Shown here in pieces: positions 1 to 12,587 of a DNA stretch of 64,000 bases. The DNA is taken from NCBI RefSeq assembly GCF_008831285.2, contig NC_045142.1, positions 10,783,952 through 10,847,951 of the forward strand, written 5' to 3'. Position 1 is the stretch's first letter. Every line of letters starts with the position of its first letter. The notes under the pieces are model-generated. The model had not been told where the DNA came from, did no database searches, and worked only from the letters and a program-made list of their open reading frames with translations. Source of the stretch: Nymphaea colorata (Eukaryota > Streptophyta > Magnoliopsida > Nymphaeales > Nymphaeaceae). The position numbers and the translations under genes are program-made.

Positions 1-9
1 ATATCTAAG

Positions 10-201
10 CAGGGGCGGAGGGAGGGGGGGGTGCCTAACCCGTGGCCCAACCCTAGGTAACTGGAAAAAAAAAGTACATCAAAAAAATTAAAAAAATTTA
101 GTTGTATAATGTATTTTTTGGATTCTGATTTAGTTTTGCCCTACTTAGATAAATTCGTTGAACCGTTTGAATCGCCCCAAAAAGAAAGTCTTAGATCCCT
201 G
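10..201. mobile_element. hAT-like MITE, copy 1
   Basis: Non-autonomous element starting CAGGGGCGGAG and ending in a decayed terminus (..ATCCCTG). It aligns along its length with the copy at 20530-20728, sharing the internal blocks TTTAGTT and GATAAATTCGTTG. The flanking 8-mers tatctaag (2-9) and tatttaac (202-209) match at 6 of 8 positions, as expected for an old hAT target-site duplication. No coding capacity. Confidence 0.6.
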
Positions 202-679
202 TATTTAACGTATAAAAATTTGTGGTAGCATTCAATCTTAGATCGAAAGCTACCACTACCAAACAAAACATAAAGACCGATAAGCCGAAAGCAAGCTTTT
301 ATGAATGAGAAGAGACATTTGTCCTTTGCCACATAACGGTGATTCCTCTCTTGGTATAGCCCGTTTATGCGTGGGCTAACTCTTTTGTATCGTTCCAATT
401 TTATGGGATGTGTTAAGGAGACTAACTAGAAGGGATTAGAGAATTACCACTTTCACCTTCCATAAAGAAGTCTACTGAGAAGAATTTCAGTACCCCTTCC
501 CCTTTCACCAGTCCTGCCTCGTGCCTGTCACATTTTGAAATATTGATTACCATCGCTACCTCCATGTTCAAGTCTGGCGTGCTTTGTATCACACTCCACA
601 TTACTTAAGCAACAGACGGGCCTTGGCTTCTGCACATTCCCTCCTCCATCAGCGAAGCCACTCCAACGAGCTGAGAAAA

Positions 680-3609
680 ATGGCGGATCTTCTCAATCTG
701 TTTCTGTGGTTCGTCACTTTCTTGGCCTGCATCTACAGTTTCCGTCTCTTCTCCGTAAAATCCAGCAAGCTCCCGCCGGGTCCGGTGGGTCTCCCGATCC
801 TCGGCTCCCTTTTCCAAATGGGCACCAAGCCCCATGAGTCCCTCGCGGAGCTTGCCCGAGTGTATGGCCCGCTGATGACGCTGCGGCTCGGCTTCAAAAC
901 CACGGTGGTAGTCTCCTCCGCCGAAATGGCCGCGGAGGTGCTGCAGAAGCATGACCAGGCCTTCGCAGGTATAACATTGCAAACGGGTGCAATCAATCAG
1001 CACGGTTCCAAGCCTTAATTTGTCGTTCAAGTAATCCCTTTCAGTCCGTAGCAGCACAGCAACTTGCCTAAGCTTCTTTTCTTCCCTTAGCTGCAAGGGC
1101 AGGGTAACGTGTAGGCTTGTGCTGGCAACTGCTCACACAGTGGCCAATTGACGTCCTATAGTTATTTTTTCCTTCTTATATTAAAATTTGAAGTACTTAG
1201 TATTTTTCAAGTAAAGGTTTCTTACTTGTGACGTCCAATACTGGTAGAAATTGTTTTTATGAAACGGTCCTTTAAAGGTTTCTTGTGACATCCAATACTG
1301 GTAGAAGTTGTTTTTATGAAACGGTTCTTTATGTACATTTGAAGTAAGTTGATGAAAATCTAGCTGATTATATACACAAATTTATACACGATGCATAAGT
1401 ATACAAGTCTATGTACATGATACCTACACCTAAAAGTGAGTCAAATGTCCACATATCGGAGAGCTATACATGAGAGTTGTACATGTTGCATCCCAACGGC
1501 CGTAACCATCTCTCTAATTCTAGGGTTCCATTGAGTTGTCCCTTAATTTTTGAGGTCTATATAGCCAAATGCTATATAGCCAAATGGCCTTGAAAGTATT
1601 CTTCATAAAGTAGATGAAATGACCCAAAAAGCCTTTAGTTTATTAAGAAAAGGGCACTCCTTATGAGGGAAAAGAAGGAAATCAGTTTTCATACAATGTT
1701 AAAATATCCATTTTTTCAAAAATGGCTAAAATACCCTTGTAAGAAGCGTGTGCGAAGGGCCGTCCATTTGTCTATTTGTTTCCACTATGCTTCGACGGTG
1801 AAAGTACCGTGATTATACTATTCGATTGGACTTGGATTATTTAGATCCCATCTCCAATGGGAGCTGACCTCCAAACCAATCCATGCATGGATCAAAACTG
1901 CGTGCATGGGCATACCGAATTAAGTGATATATATCATGTCAACCTTATGTTCGCATCTTCATTCGTAGGGCGAAGTGTCATGGACGCAGCCAGCCCATTG
2001 GACCACTCCAAATGGTCGCTGGGGTTGGGACAGAACGGCCCGAGATGGCGAGAGATGAGGCGTATCTGCAACAGCGAGCTGTTCACTCCCCGGAGGCTGG
2101 ACTCACTGAGGGGGCTGCGTGAACAGAAGGTGCAGGAGCTGCTGCTCCATGTCCGAGAGGCTTGCCGAGGCGGGCAAGCAGTGAACATCGGCGAGTGCGC
2201 CGTGGTGACCACTCTAAACTCCATCTCCAACACCCTCTTCTCCCAGGACACCATAGGCCTCGGCTCAGAGTCGGCCACCGAGTTCCGGGCATTGCTTGGG
2301 GATACGGCCAGTGCCCTCGGGTCGCCAAACATCTCAGACTTCTTCCCACTGCTGAAGTACGTGGACCCACAAGGGGTCAGGCGCCAAGCAGCGGTCTACA
2401 TCAAGCGGTTCTATGAATTGTTTGATGAGATCATAGAGAAACGCAATGAGTTGTATTCTACCAGCAAGGTAGAGAAGAAAGGTGACTTCTTGGATGTGCT
2501 CCTGGAGCTGAGCACTAAGACGGGGTCAGAGTTCAAAAAAGAATGCATCAAGCCCTTGTTACTGGTATGGTTTGATATGTTTCTCTTACTTTCTTCTAAT
2601 AGTTTTATGGAAGTTATGCGAGACCGTGAGAGGAGTAGCATAGCTAGTCGGAGGGTAAGATCTAGTTATTAGTTTGATTCATATGTGAGTGTTACTTCTC
2701 TAAATTATAAAAAAATGAACATGTGACACTCTAATTAATGTGTATATTTCTTTCACTTAGGTTCTAATGTAAAAGTTACATGACTTAATTCTAACCCATA
2801 AAAAAAAGGACGTGAGGGTACTGCTTTACACTTACCATCACCTTAAACAAGGAGAATAGAGAAAGGGGAGGCTTTAACCTTTACACTAAAGTTAGAGGAG
2901 GCCATGAATATGTCGATCTAATCTTATTTGAATTAAAAAGAAATATTAGTTAGAAATTGATTATTCATGATTGACTTAAGCAATTTTCATGCAACAGGAG
3001 ATGTTCACTGCCGGCACTGACTCAGGCTCCAGTACTATCGAGTGGGCAATGGCCGAACTGCTCCTCAACCCGAAAAAAATGGAGACCGTACGTTTGGAAC
3101 TCAAACAGATCATCGGCAAAGATCGTGTGGTTCAGGAGACAGACATTCAGCAACTCCCTTACTTACAGGCAGTCGTGAAAGAGACCTTGAGGTTGCACCC
3201 ACCAATTCCTCTTCTTGTCCCCCATAGAGCAGATGTCACCACAAAGGTCGGTGGGTTCACCGTCCCGAAACATACAGAAGTGCTAGTCAATGCATGGTCG
3301 ATCGGCCGCGACTCCACCTATTGGGAGAACCCGACGGCCTTCTTGCCGGAGAGGTTTTTGGAGTCGGATATAAATTTCAAGGGGAAGGATTTTCATTTCA
3401 TTCCTTTCGGATCAGGAAGAAGGATGTGCCCTGGCATACCTCTGGCCGTCCGCACCGTTCATCTAACACTCGCTGCTCTCATCCATTGTTTTGAGTGGAA
3501 GCTTCCTGAAGGGATGTCTCCAGAAAAACTTGATGTGGAGGAATACTTCGGGCTCACCATGCGCAAAGCCGTGCCTCTGTTGGCTGTTGCCACTCCTATA
3601 ACAACGTGA
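680..3609 (+). CDS. Cytochrome P450, CYP71 clan (CYP76-like), 3 exons, 498 aa
   Basis: Microsomal haem-thiolate monooxygenase, probably ER-anchored and acting in specialised metabolism such as terpenoid or phenolic hydroxylation; the substrate cannot be read from sequence. Exons: 680-968, 1969-2564, 2998-3609, all with GT..AG introns and continuous frame. The N terminus is a hydrophobic anchor followed by the PPGP hinge (about residues 31-34). Seen: AGTDS of the I helix (300-304), KETLR of the K helix (E357/R360), PERF (412-415) and haem loop FGSGRRMCPG with Cys439. Length is normal for the family. The start at 680 was chosen over an in-frame ATG at 584 because it begins the anchor and sits in context AAAAATGGCG. 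The join FAG|RSVMD across intron 1 fits the family. Family placement is by motif and resemblance; the subfamily is uncertain. The early phase-1 intron is unusual. Confidence 0.9.
1213..1330. repeat. Tandem duplication (about 61 bp x2) in P450 intron 1
   Basis: Two adjacent copies begin with AAAGGTTTCTT (1213 and 1274) and continue through GTGAC(G/A)TCCAATACTGG to AAACGGT(C/T)CTTT, with a few substitutions and a 4-bp indel. The duplication lies inside the 1-kb first intron. Confidence 0.85.
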
Positions 3610-3677
3610 AGTGAATCAAATAGATATACAAGTGACTTTCTTGGTTGGATCCAAATATGTATGTAACATGCATGAGA

Positions 3678-3710
3678 AGTCCTAAGAAGAAAATAAATCT
3701 TCTTAGGACT
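3678..3710 (+). terminator. Perfect 13-bp hairpin with AATAAA in its loop (P450 3' end)
   Basis: Arms AGTCCTAAGAAGA (3678-3690) and TCTTCTTAGGACT (3698-3710) are perfect inverted repeats around the 7-nt loop AAATAAA (3691-3697). It starts 69 bp after the P450 stop codon, so the loop hexamer is the natural candidate for the polyadenylation signal. The hairpin is seen directly; its role is inferred. Confidence 0.6.
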
Positions 3711-4501
3711 AAACTTATACTATAGTAGTTAAACTTTCAATATCCTCCTGGCATTATTTATGAAAGCTCAACTTTTGGTCGTGGTTGTTAAATGGGTGTC
3801 CCGTCAAGCTATAATATGAGAGAGACGACGCAGCTACTTACACTCTTTTGGATGATTATATATTTTTTCATTTGGACGGACAAATATTGAAAAACTTAGA
3901 AAGAAAAGTATTGGGCAATGCTTAACTTTTTTCAAATGGTTAGGGAGTTTCTCCATAGAACAAAATAAATTCCCCTTGTCAGTTAAAAAGAAAAGGCAGA
4001 GAAGCGTTGAAAGAAGATGAAAAGTGAACACAGAACAGAAGATAAAAGGGATCGGGAGGAGGAACTTTCGCTACTTTCGTTACCTGCGGCTTTCACTGAA
4101 TTAATCACCAATTCATGTTGGCCAGTACCACAAAGTTAAGTAGATTTTGTGTTACAATGAAATGATAAATATTTACATATTCAATAATTATCATGCCGTA
4201 AATATTTATATATATTTATTAAATATGAAAAACTTAGTTTTGCTTTAAGCAATATCAAAATGTGAGGCGTACTTTTAGTCATCTCAGTTTTTTTTTTTTT
4301 TTTTTCGGAAAGAAATTGAAATTTGAAAGCGGAGGTATGGGGCCGGGGCGCCAAGCTCAGTGGGATTCCCCTGCCCGGAACTCCCTTCCAAACTTCCGAC
4401 CCCAACTCGGACGCCCGGTCTCCTGTGATTACCCCGCGAAGCGGTTTGTTCATTTCCACCCGCCCTTCTTCAGCAATCACCATCAGTACCATCCACCTGC
4501 A
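3711..4501. other. Intergenic, P450 to haspin
   Basis: AT-rich spacer with no convincing ORF. The last 150 bp or so (from about 4340) are more GC-rich and probably form the haspin 5' UTR and core promoter. A T-run lies at 4289-4307. Confidence 0.5.
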
Positions 4502-7500
4502 ATGGCTACCAGAGTAGGTACACCTCTCCCCTTTGCAATGTCCTTGCCGAACTTACAGTCCCAGTTGTTTACAGTCCTCTTGTTGTTGTTGTTGTCATTG
4601 TCGTTGTTGTGTCTTTTTTCATTTGAAGGTAGAGTCGATCTTTGGTCGCAAATTCTCGAAGCGGATGACAGGGGAGGGGAAGAAAGAGACGCCTTGAGGA
4701 TTGGCGTTATCTACAGAAGGAAGTCGGCCAAGCAAACCGGCAAGGATGTTCAAGTGTGAGTTGCTTTGATTTTGAACTTTTTCTTCAGTGGCAGTCCCTA
4801 AAGTCCTTTATTCTTGTTTTATGCGCAGGCCCGAGGACGTGGGTCGGAGGAGAGGAATGGTGGGAAGGAGAATCAGCTTGATGCACCGTTCCCTTTCTAC
4901 AAGGTCAGATGTCGTCCTCCTTTTCCTTGTTCTTTGAATTTACACAATTCGACTGTAGCTGCAGGTTACCTATTCTACCTTTTTATGGCTATGCCTCTTT
5001 GTAAGACTTTTTTGGGAAGCCTAAAGTTTAACATTATCTTTCGCTTAGATTCATGATGAAGAAACCACTGTCCCTGAAATCCTTTTATCTAATTTAGGAT
5101 TTCCATTGTAGAATATCGATTGCGACCCATCTGTTCCTTTTGCTAACGTTGGGATGTTGACTTGCCTGTTCTTCGTATGCCACTGAAATATGTCAGACAA
5201 ATCTTCATTATCAGAACATGGGTAGGACAATGTTGTTCTCATGACCTCATATTTGTACATGTAGTGGCCAGCCTATTTGCTTGGTCTGTAACTGGGCTCG
5301 GATACGAGAAGATCCACTCAAAATGCTGCTCGTGATCGGCTCAAAAGGAGCTTATTTCAACTTGTAAAATAAGTTCGAAGAATACATCCTCAACTAATTT
5401 AGTTATAGAGGGTCGTTAGCTGATGATCAATATGCCTCCAATTTTTTAGCTTGTAGAGACAACATGGAGGGATTGTTCAAGTGTTTAGCATGCATAGAGA
5501 AGGAGATTCTATTTTTAGCTTGAAAAAATGCACTTGTTTTATAAACCAGTCAGCTTGAGTTTTGTCTTCATAAGCTTAAATTTCTTGTATGTTCAGCCAT
5601 AAAATGGTATATTTTTCATGCCAACAAGGGCTTTATAGGCCTCTCCGAGAAGGTTCATTCAAGACCTTCAACTTGGAAAGAAGTCAAGAGTTTGATATTC
5701 AAGGAAGCGCTTTTGGTACAACCTAGAAGGAATTTTCCAAGTCCATCTTCCTGATCAGAAAAAAGGACATTGTTCATGGAGATTAACAAGCTTAGGCTCG
5801 ACTGATTTGGCTTAACCTCTTTATGCACTTGATATCGGATTGTCTTGCTGCTGAAACAAAAAAAAAAAAAGCATTTCAAACTTGGTTTGCATCTAGAGCC
5901 AATTGTATCCTGTAGTACTTTCTGAAAAAAAAGGTCTAGAATGTAGTGTGTTGTCATAAATTACTTCTATTATTTGTTTATTTTTTAAAACTTTTCTGCT
6001 TGACTTTTTCCTATTGCAGAGGGAGGACGAGCATTACAATTTCAGAAAATGAAAGCTATAAGTCACAGTTTATGAGACAGGATCCTAAGAGGAAACCAAA
6101 ACAAGCTGCTGGCAATGTATGGGCTGGACTGCTTTATCTTTCCCTGCGTTGCTTTTGATTCAAAATTACTGGTATCATATCGGGAATCCGGATGATGCAT
6201 TCTTATAATTGTGTAGTTTAACAAGAACTATTTCGTGTAAGATGTTGCTTTTGGCTAATTTGCTTCCAGGAGTGTTGCCTTGGAATTGATCATTCATCAT
6301 AGTCACTGATATCTTTGATATTTTGAAAATTTGACAACATCATTATCATTTTGACGCCATTTGATAATATCAGCAACACGATATGATGTTTTTTTAAATG
6401 TTGCCAGAAATAAAACTATTGGAATGTTACTGATATTCCTAATATTTTCAAAATTTATTTATTTTTCATAATTTTTAAGTGAAATCCTCCATGTGATTTT
6501 GTTATGTTCTAAAAAACGTTTTAGTTTATTTCTTTTATAGCTTTTGCAAAAATAATGCTATAACATATTTCCTCATAACTTTTATATCATTTCTTTTAAT
6601 TTTTTAATCTTGAAGCTCCTAAGATACATGATGGGGATACCCACAGCAAAACCCTCAGAAGACCAATGTTGGTGAATTGTGAGTTGTGAGATGGATTACT
6701 TGACATCTTTTTTCGGTAGATAGAGTGCCTGGATGCTAATGCTAGTATATGTGCCAAACGTAGTAAATTGTAAACATACTTGGTTACAAGCTATGTCACA
6801 TAGGTAGGGGTGCGGGGAAGTGGGTACGGGTACTTCGTTTTCGCCACTGTGACTTAGTTCACAAGTCACAACTATATATACCATGATGTCTTGCTTTTGC
6901 CTCTCTTCTAATTAAATGCTCAAGGGAGAGAATTCAATTAGGAGAGATAAATTATCTTGTTGTCATCTTCCATAGAAGTCTGATTCAACTATGTCTATTT
7001 AAGGGAGACACTGCATAGGTTCTTTCATGGCTCTCCCAACTAGGTCCATTCCAGCACTTTTAACTACATCATATGTGACATACGCAAGAGACAGTATGTT
7101 GTTTCTTCCTCCCTCCCTCTCCCTGATCCCCTTTCTCTTTTCAAATTTAAGAAGAAAGGGTATCACCCTCTCCATCCCTTTCTTTCAGGAAAGGGAGGAA
7201 AGAATGAGGAAATATACCCCCTTATTTTGTTTTTAACAGAAAACAACTCCTTTCCTCTATATTTTTTAAAGAAAAAGAAAGGAAAATTAACATTAGTTCA
7301 CTCTTTCTTCTGAATTGATCTGTCTCTCTGCAATGCCTTTTTTTTCATCTTTATTTGATAAGGATTCCTTTTTTCTAATAAATGAAAAAATAAATTGCTG
7401 CCTTCCTTCTTTTCTGATTTCGTAAGAAAAGGAGAGACGAGTTCACTTGCTCATTGTCAATAAATGTCATCCTCTCCTCTATGCCAAAGGTTTTCTCTTA

Positions 7501-10212
7501 AAGAGAGAATGTGGGGAGGATGAAACCTCACCATCTATAGGGAGAGAGAGACAGAGACAGAGATCAAGCTGTGAGTGTCCAAAAGTGTCTTCAGACTGGC
7601 ACTTTGTGTTTCACATGGTGCCTCTTTAACGTAGCACTATAGAAGTCAAAGAAGCAACCATATTCTCTTGATATTCACCACAGGCATTTGAAACTGATCT
7701 GAACTTTTTGTTTGATTGCAGAAGAAAAATATTCAGCTAATCCAGGAGTTTGTAACAGAGCAAGCTGCCTTTTTTAAAGAGGTTGATTCCTTTGATTTAG
7801 TAGAAGAAAGTCCCTCCCCCAAAAATCTTGGACGATGGGTTCAGGAACCTGGGGAAAAGCAAATGCGTTTACAAGATATGAGATCAGCTTTTCATCCCGT
7901 TTTAAGAAAATGGCTCCGTAAACAACCAGTTAGTTATGGTTCAGCTTCCTTGACAGATATACTGGAAAGCCAGTTGACTCCTAAGCATGATCTTGGAGAT
8001 GCAGAATCATCTGAAGTGAGTGATTCCTGTTCAGACAAATTGATGCACCAGTGTAGCAATTCAATTTCTCTGGGATGTGGCAAAACAGGAGAAGAAAATA
8101 GTCCTTCAATAGACAATATCATCAGAAGCAGCAGCATTGTTGCTCAGAGCAAGGGCAAAGGAAATGTCAAGAAGGTTCAAGATGTTACAGAAAATGGGGA
8201 ATGTGAAAATGATGAGAAAGAAATAGAAGTGGCTGTTGAAAGATTGTCCTTGTATTCTTCATCATCATCATCCTGCCAACATGTGAATGCATTCACCAAA
8301 CTTCTAAAATTATGTGGGCAGTCATCTCCCTCAACACTGTCAGATGCATTTTCTGAGTTCTGGTTGGCTGTTAACCTTCAAACTATTCAGTTAAATTTAG
8401 TTCCTTTCCTTTTGCTACTCTAGTCCAAAACCTGATGCCATTTGGAGTAGGCTATCACATAATTTGCATCAAATAACCTCTAAATCTGTGGTCGCATAAT
8501 GCAAAAAACCTGCTTCATCTTTTTTTGTTGGATTTTAAGTTTGATTATGTAATTCATTGATTCCATATGGAGTCCTTGGTTCCTTGCATCCTTGCGATAT
8601 TAACAGCATTAACTTCTTGGTTGTACTGTGACTACTGTCTATTCTCATAAATACAATTTTATTAAGGTTTTGAGAAATACTTTAAGATTTAAATGACATA
8701 GATGCTTGTAACTGGAAATAAACTTCTACATGCTTTGCATGTTTGTCATGACATCCTCCTAAGATTTGGGACTGATCCTGTTTTCAGCGTAAAGATGTCT
8801 GAAAATAAGATCCAGTTGATTTAGCTGATCATGGGAATTTTTGTCGGTCACAGTCATATAACCAACATATCAAAAATTGGAGAAGGTACATATGGTGAAG
8901 CCTTCAGGGGTGGTGGCTGTGTCTTCAAGATAGTGCCCATAGATGGAGACTTCCTGGTAAATGGGGAAGTTCAAAAGGTATGCATAACACATTCCATCTG
9001 AATACCTTTCACAGTTGAAATCTGTAAATACTCTTCATTTTCTGTAGAGGTCTTCTGAACTGCTTGAAGAGGTTCTCCTTTCTCTTGCTTTAAATTCACT
9101 AAGAGGACACCTAGGTGAAGAGAACAAGAAAAATACATGCAAAAATTTCATAGAAACAAAAGGGTATGTCTCTAACTAATCTTGGTAAGAATTTGTATAT
9201 CATGATTGAGTTTTGTCTGCAACATTTCCTTGAGTTATTCATTTTCTAGTTTCTGAGTGCCATTTTTTGCAGAATACGGGTATGCCAAGGTGCTTATGAG
9301 GAGTTTCTAATCAAAGCATGGCAAGATTGGGATCTAAAACACACATCGGAGAATGACCATCCGGAGTCCTTCCCTAAGCAACAGGTTCTCGCATTGCTTT
9401 ACATCTTGTATATGTCTTATGAGAAGTGAAAAACAGTTCAGCATATGCTAAAATTTATTGCATTTGGCATCAGTGCTATGTGGTCTTCATTCTAGAAGAT
9501 GGTGGCAAGGATCTAGAGAGTTTTGTGCTCAAAAACTTTGATGAAGCTCGAAGCCTCTTGATACAAGTAGGTTTCTGAAAATTTTCCCTTAGTTTGCAGA
9601 TGCATCAATGTTAACTATAAATATATTTTTTTGATGTATTGCAGGTTACTGCTGCCTTAGCTGTTGCAGAGGTGGCTTGTGAGTTTGAACATCGTGATCT
9701 ACACTGGTCTGGTTAAATAAAATTTTTCTGCTTGACACGAATAAACTCCTTTCGATGTTATCATCATCTTCAATTCTGAGTCTGTTTTCAATTTTGATTA
9801 ACTTCACATTCCTGACGATGAAAGTTCCACTGTAGGGGCAACATACTCTTATCTCATAATTCAGATGAAACAGTGGAATTTGTTTTCAAAGGACAACAAC
9901 TGCACGCCAGAACATTTGGGCTCTCTATATCGATAATAGATTTTACGCTTTCTAGGATGAACAATGGTATCTATACATATCTTTCTTTTATTTAAATGAT
10001 ATTTGGGCAAACGTGTTTCCTTATCTCTTTATGGCCAAACTAATGTTGTCATTCTATTTGCTTCCACATTTTGTGGGTCTGTTACCTCATTTTTGTTGTC
10101 TGATATTTATTATGTCATATAGGCATAGGTATGGGCACAAACTTAGGTGCAGGTGTGGGCACAGATGCAAAGCAATTTCAAAGACCACATGACTATACGT
10201 ACATACATGCAT

Positions 10213-10256
<44 letters not shown>

Positions 10257-12507
10257 AAAATTGAAATCAGCTGGCTGCCCAATGTTGCCAGATGGCTAAA
10301 TATTTAAATCTGCTGCTAAAAAAGACCATAAACCATGGCTATACCATAAACTGTTGATACTGCTTCCATTGCAAGGTATTCCTAACAATAGTTTTAAAAA
10401 AAACTTGTCATTGTAATTGGTCAATGCCATAGCACTTAGGTAAGGGACAAAAACTTAAGCTTGTGTCAAAAATATTTAAAACAAAATGCGAACATCCTAA
10501 TGTGTTCAAAAACATCAATTTAATATAAATCTTGTTTTAATTTGAGTTCTTTTTGTACGGAACTTGTTTTTTCTACCAACAAAATTTTGATGTTATAAGA
10601 GCTGTCTATTTTTTATTATTAAAAAACATTATTAAAGTAAAAAAATAGCTAACTTAATACATGTTCCTCATAAAATCACTCTTAAGATCATACCTGTAAG
10701 GTTAGGTTGCAAGAAAAACACTATAATAATTAGTTTTAGTGGGTTTGGTTTTTGTCCCATACCTGTAAGGGACAGAAACTAGACCCCTTAAAATAAATTA
10801 CCACAGTATTATTTGAGCAATCTAACCTTATGCGTATGATCTTAAGGGTGATTTGGCAAGAAATATATATTAATTATTAATTTAATCATTTTTTTAGTTT
10901 GTACGTGTAATTTGATAGAAAATCATTATTTATCATGAAAACAACTACAATTAAAGTTTGTTTCACACTAAATTAGTATTCATGAACATATTAACCTGTT
11001 AATTTTTATTAAAATATTTTTACCAAAAATTTAAATGGTCTACTTTTGTCCTTGTCCTAACTATATTATACACAAACAAACACCCATGCACACAACAAGA
11101 TTATTCGAACAAAAATATATTGATTATTCATATTTATGAAATTTAACATAATAAACAAAATGCCTAAGAATACCACAAGGATGGCAACTACCAATTTGTG
11201 GTTTCCAGAGCCATCCCATTTATCACCCTTTCATGTCGACACAGGTGCGGTGCCATTCTTGTTGAGTTCTAATGATCTAGGAAGCCTATAAGTTGGCTAG
11301 ATGCAATGTTTTAAAACCCAGTGAGTCAGGACTCGACTCGGCTGTTTCTTGACTCGTGACTAGGCGGGTCAACTCAGTGACTCGGGCTGGGTTATGTTAA
11401 TATATATATAAAACTTGTCTTTTAAACATAAAAAGTTTGTAAAATGACTTAATTTCACTTATATGATTAAAAAAAAAGTCAAACTAACATAAAGTGAAGT
11501 CACAACTAAGTTCATCCTCCATGAATTGTTGCAATTTAGCATGTCAAATGCAAAAACATGAAGAAAACTCAATCAATTTCCTTTTGTTTAACTTTAACAA
11601 ACTGAACTTGTATCTTCAGTAAAGTAACAAACAAAACTTATACCTTAACATGTATCAACTATAAAAAGCAATAAAATATTGAAAAATAAAGTAAAACGAT
11701 CAACCTACTGGGTTGACTCGTTAGGGCCTAGGGGGCGAGCTTAGCTGAGTCACCAGGTTGACTCGGCAAGTTTTTAAACATTGGGTATGTGTAAAATTGC
11801 TTCTTGTCTCACTTTCAAATTAATAGAAAGCCCATTTTGGGACAGAATAGGTCAACTAGAATAAGTATACTTTTTGAGTTTCAATTTATCAACCAATGGA
11901 AGTTCCTGGTCAGGCGTTACAGAATTTGAAAATATAGTTTGCTTATGTTTAATAGCAGCCTAATGTAGAGCACAGATCCATTCCACTTCAGAACATAATT
12001 TGGTTCTCTTTTTCAGACTTCAGTTTTTCTCTCTAGTTTCTTCTATCTTTTAGTTTAATTGTTTTTTAAGTAACTGGATAATTAATAAAATTATGAGATT
12101 AGAGGCTTCTATTGAAAAAGATATGGCAGTACCAAAAATCAAGTAAACGACATGCAAAATATAAGAGCTAATGCTTAGAAATAGTTCATGATTTTCCCTA
12201 AGTCACACGGGGTGGCGCACCCGCACCAATGCGGGTGTGGGTGCAGTTGCGAGGGTGGCCCGACACGTTTCCCGACTCAGTCCAACAGATTGGCCGAGTC
12301 GGGTGCTGCTGACGTCACTCATTCTTATTTTCTCTTGTTCTTTTTTCATTTTTTTTCCTTCTTCAATCTTTCCCTCTTATTTTTTCCCTCTTCCCTCTTT
12401 CCCTCCTTATTTTATTTAATTAAACTTTGAATTTTGTATGAGATTAAGGTAACCTTGATAAAAAAAAAGGTCTAAAAATAGAGACGAATAAAATTACTTA
12501 TATAACA

Positions 12508-12587
<80 letters not shown>

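Noticed and set aside
584..679. Upstream in-frame ATG of the P450
   Set aside because: It adds 32 residues without anchor character; P450 membrane anchor and good start context begin at 680.
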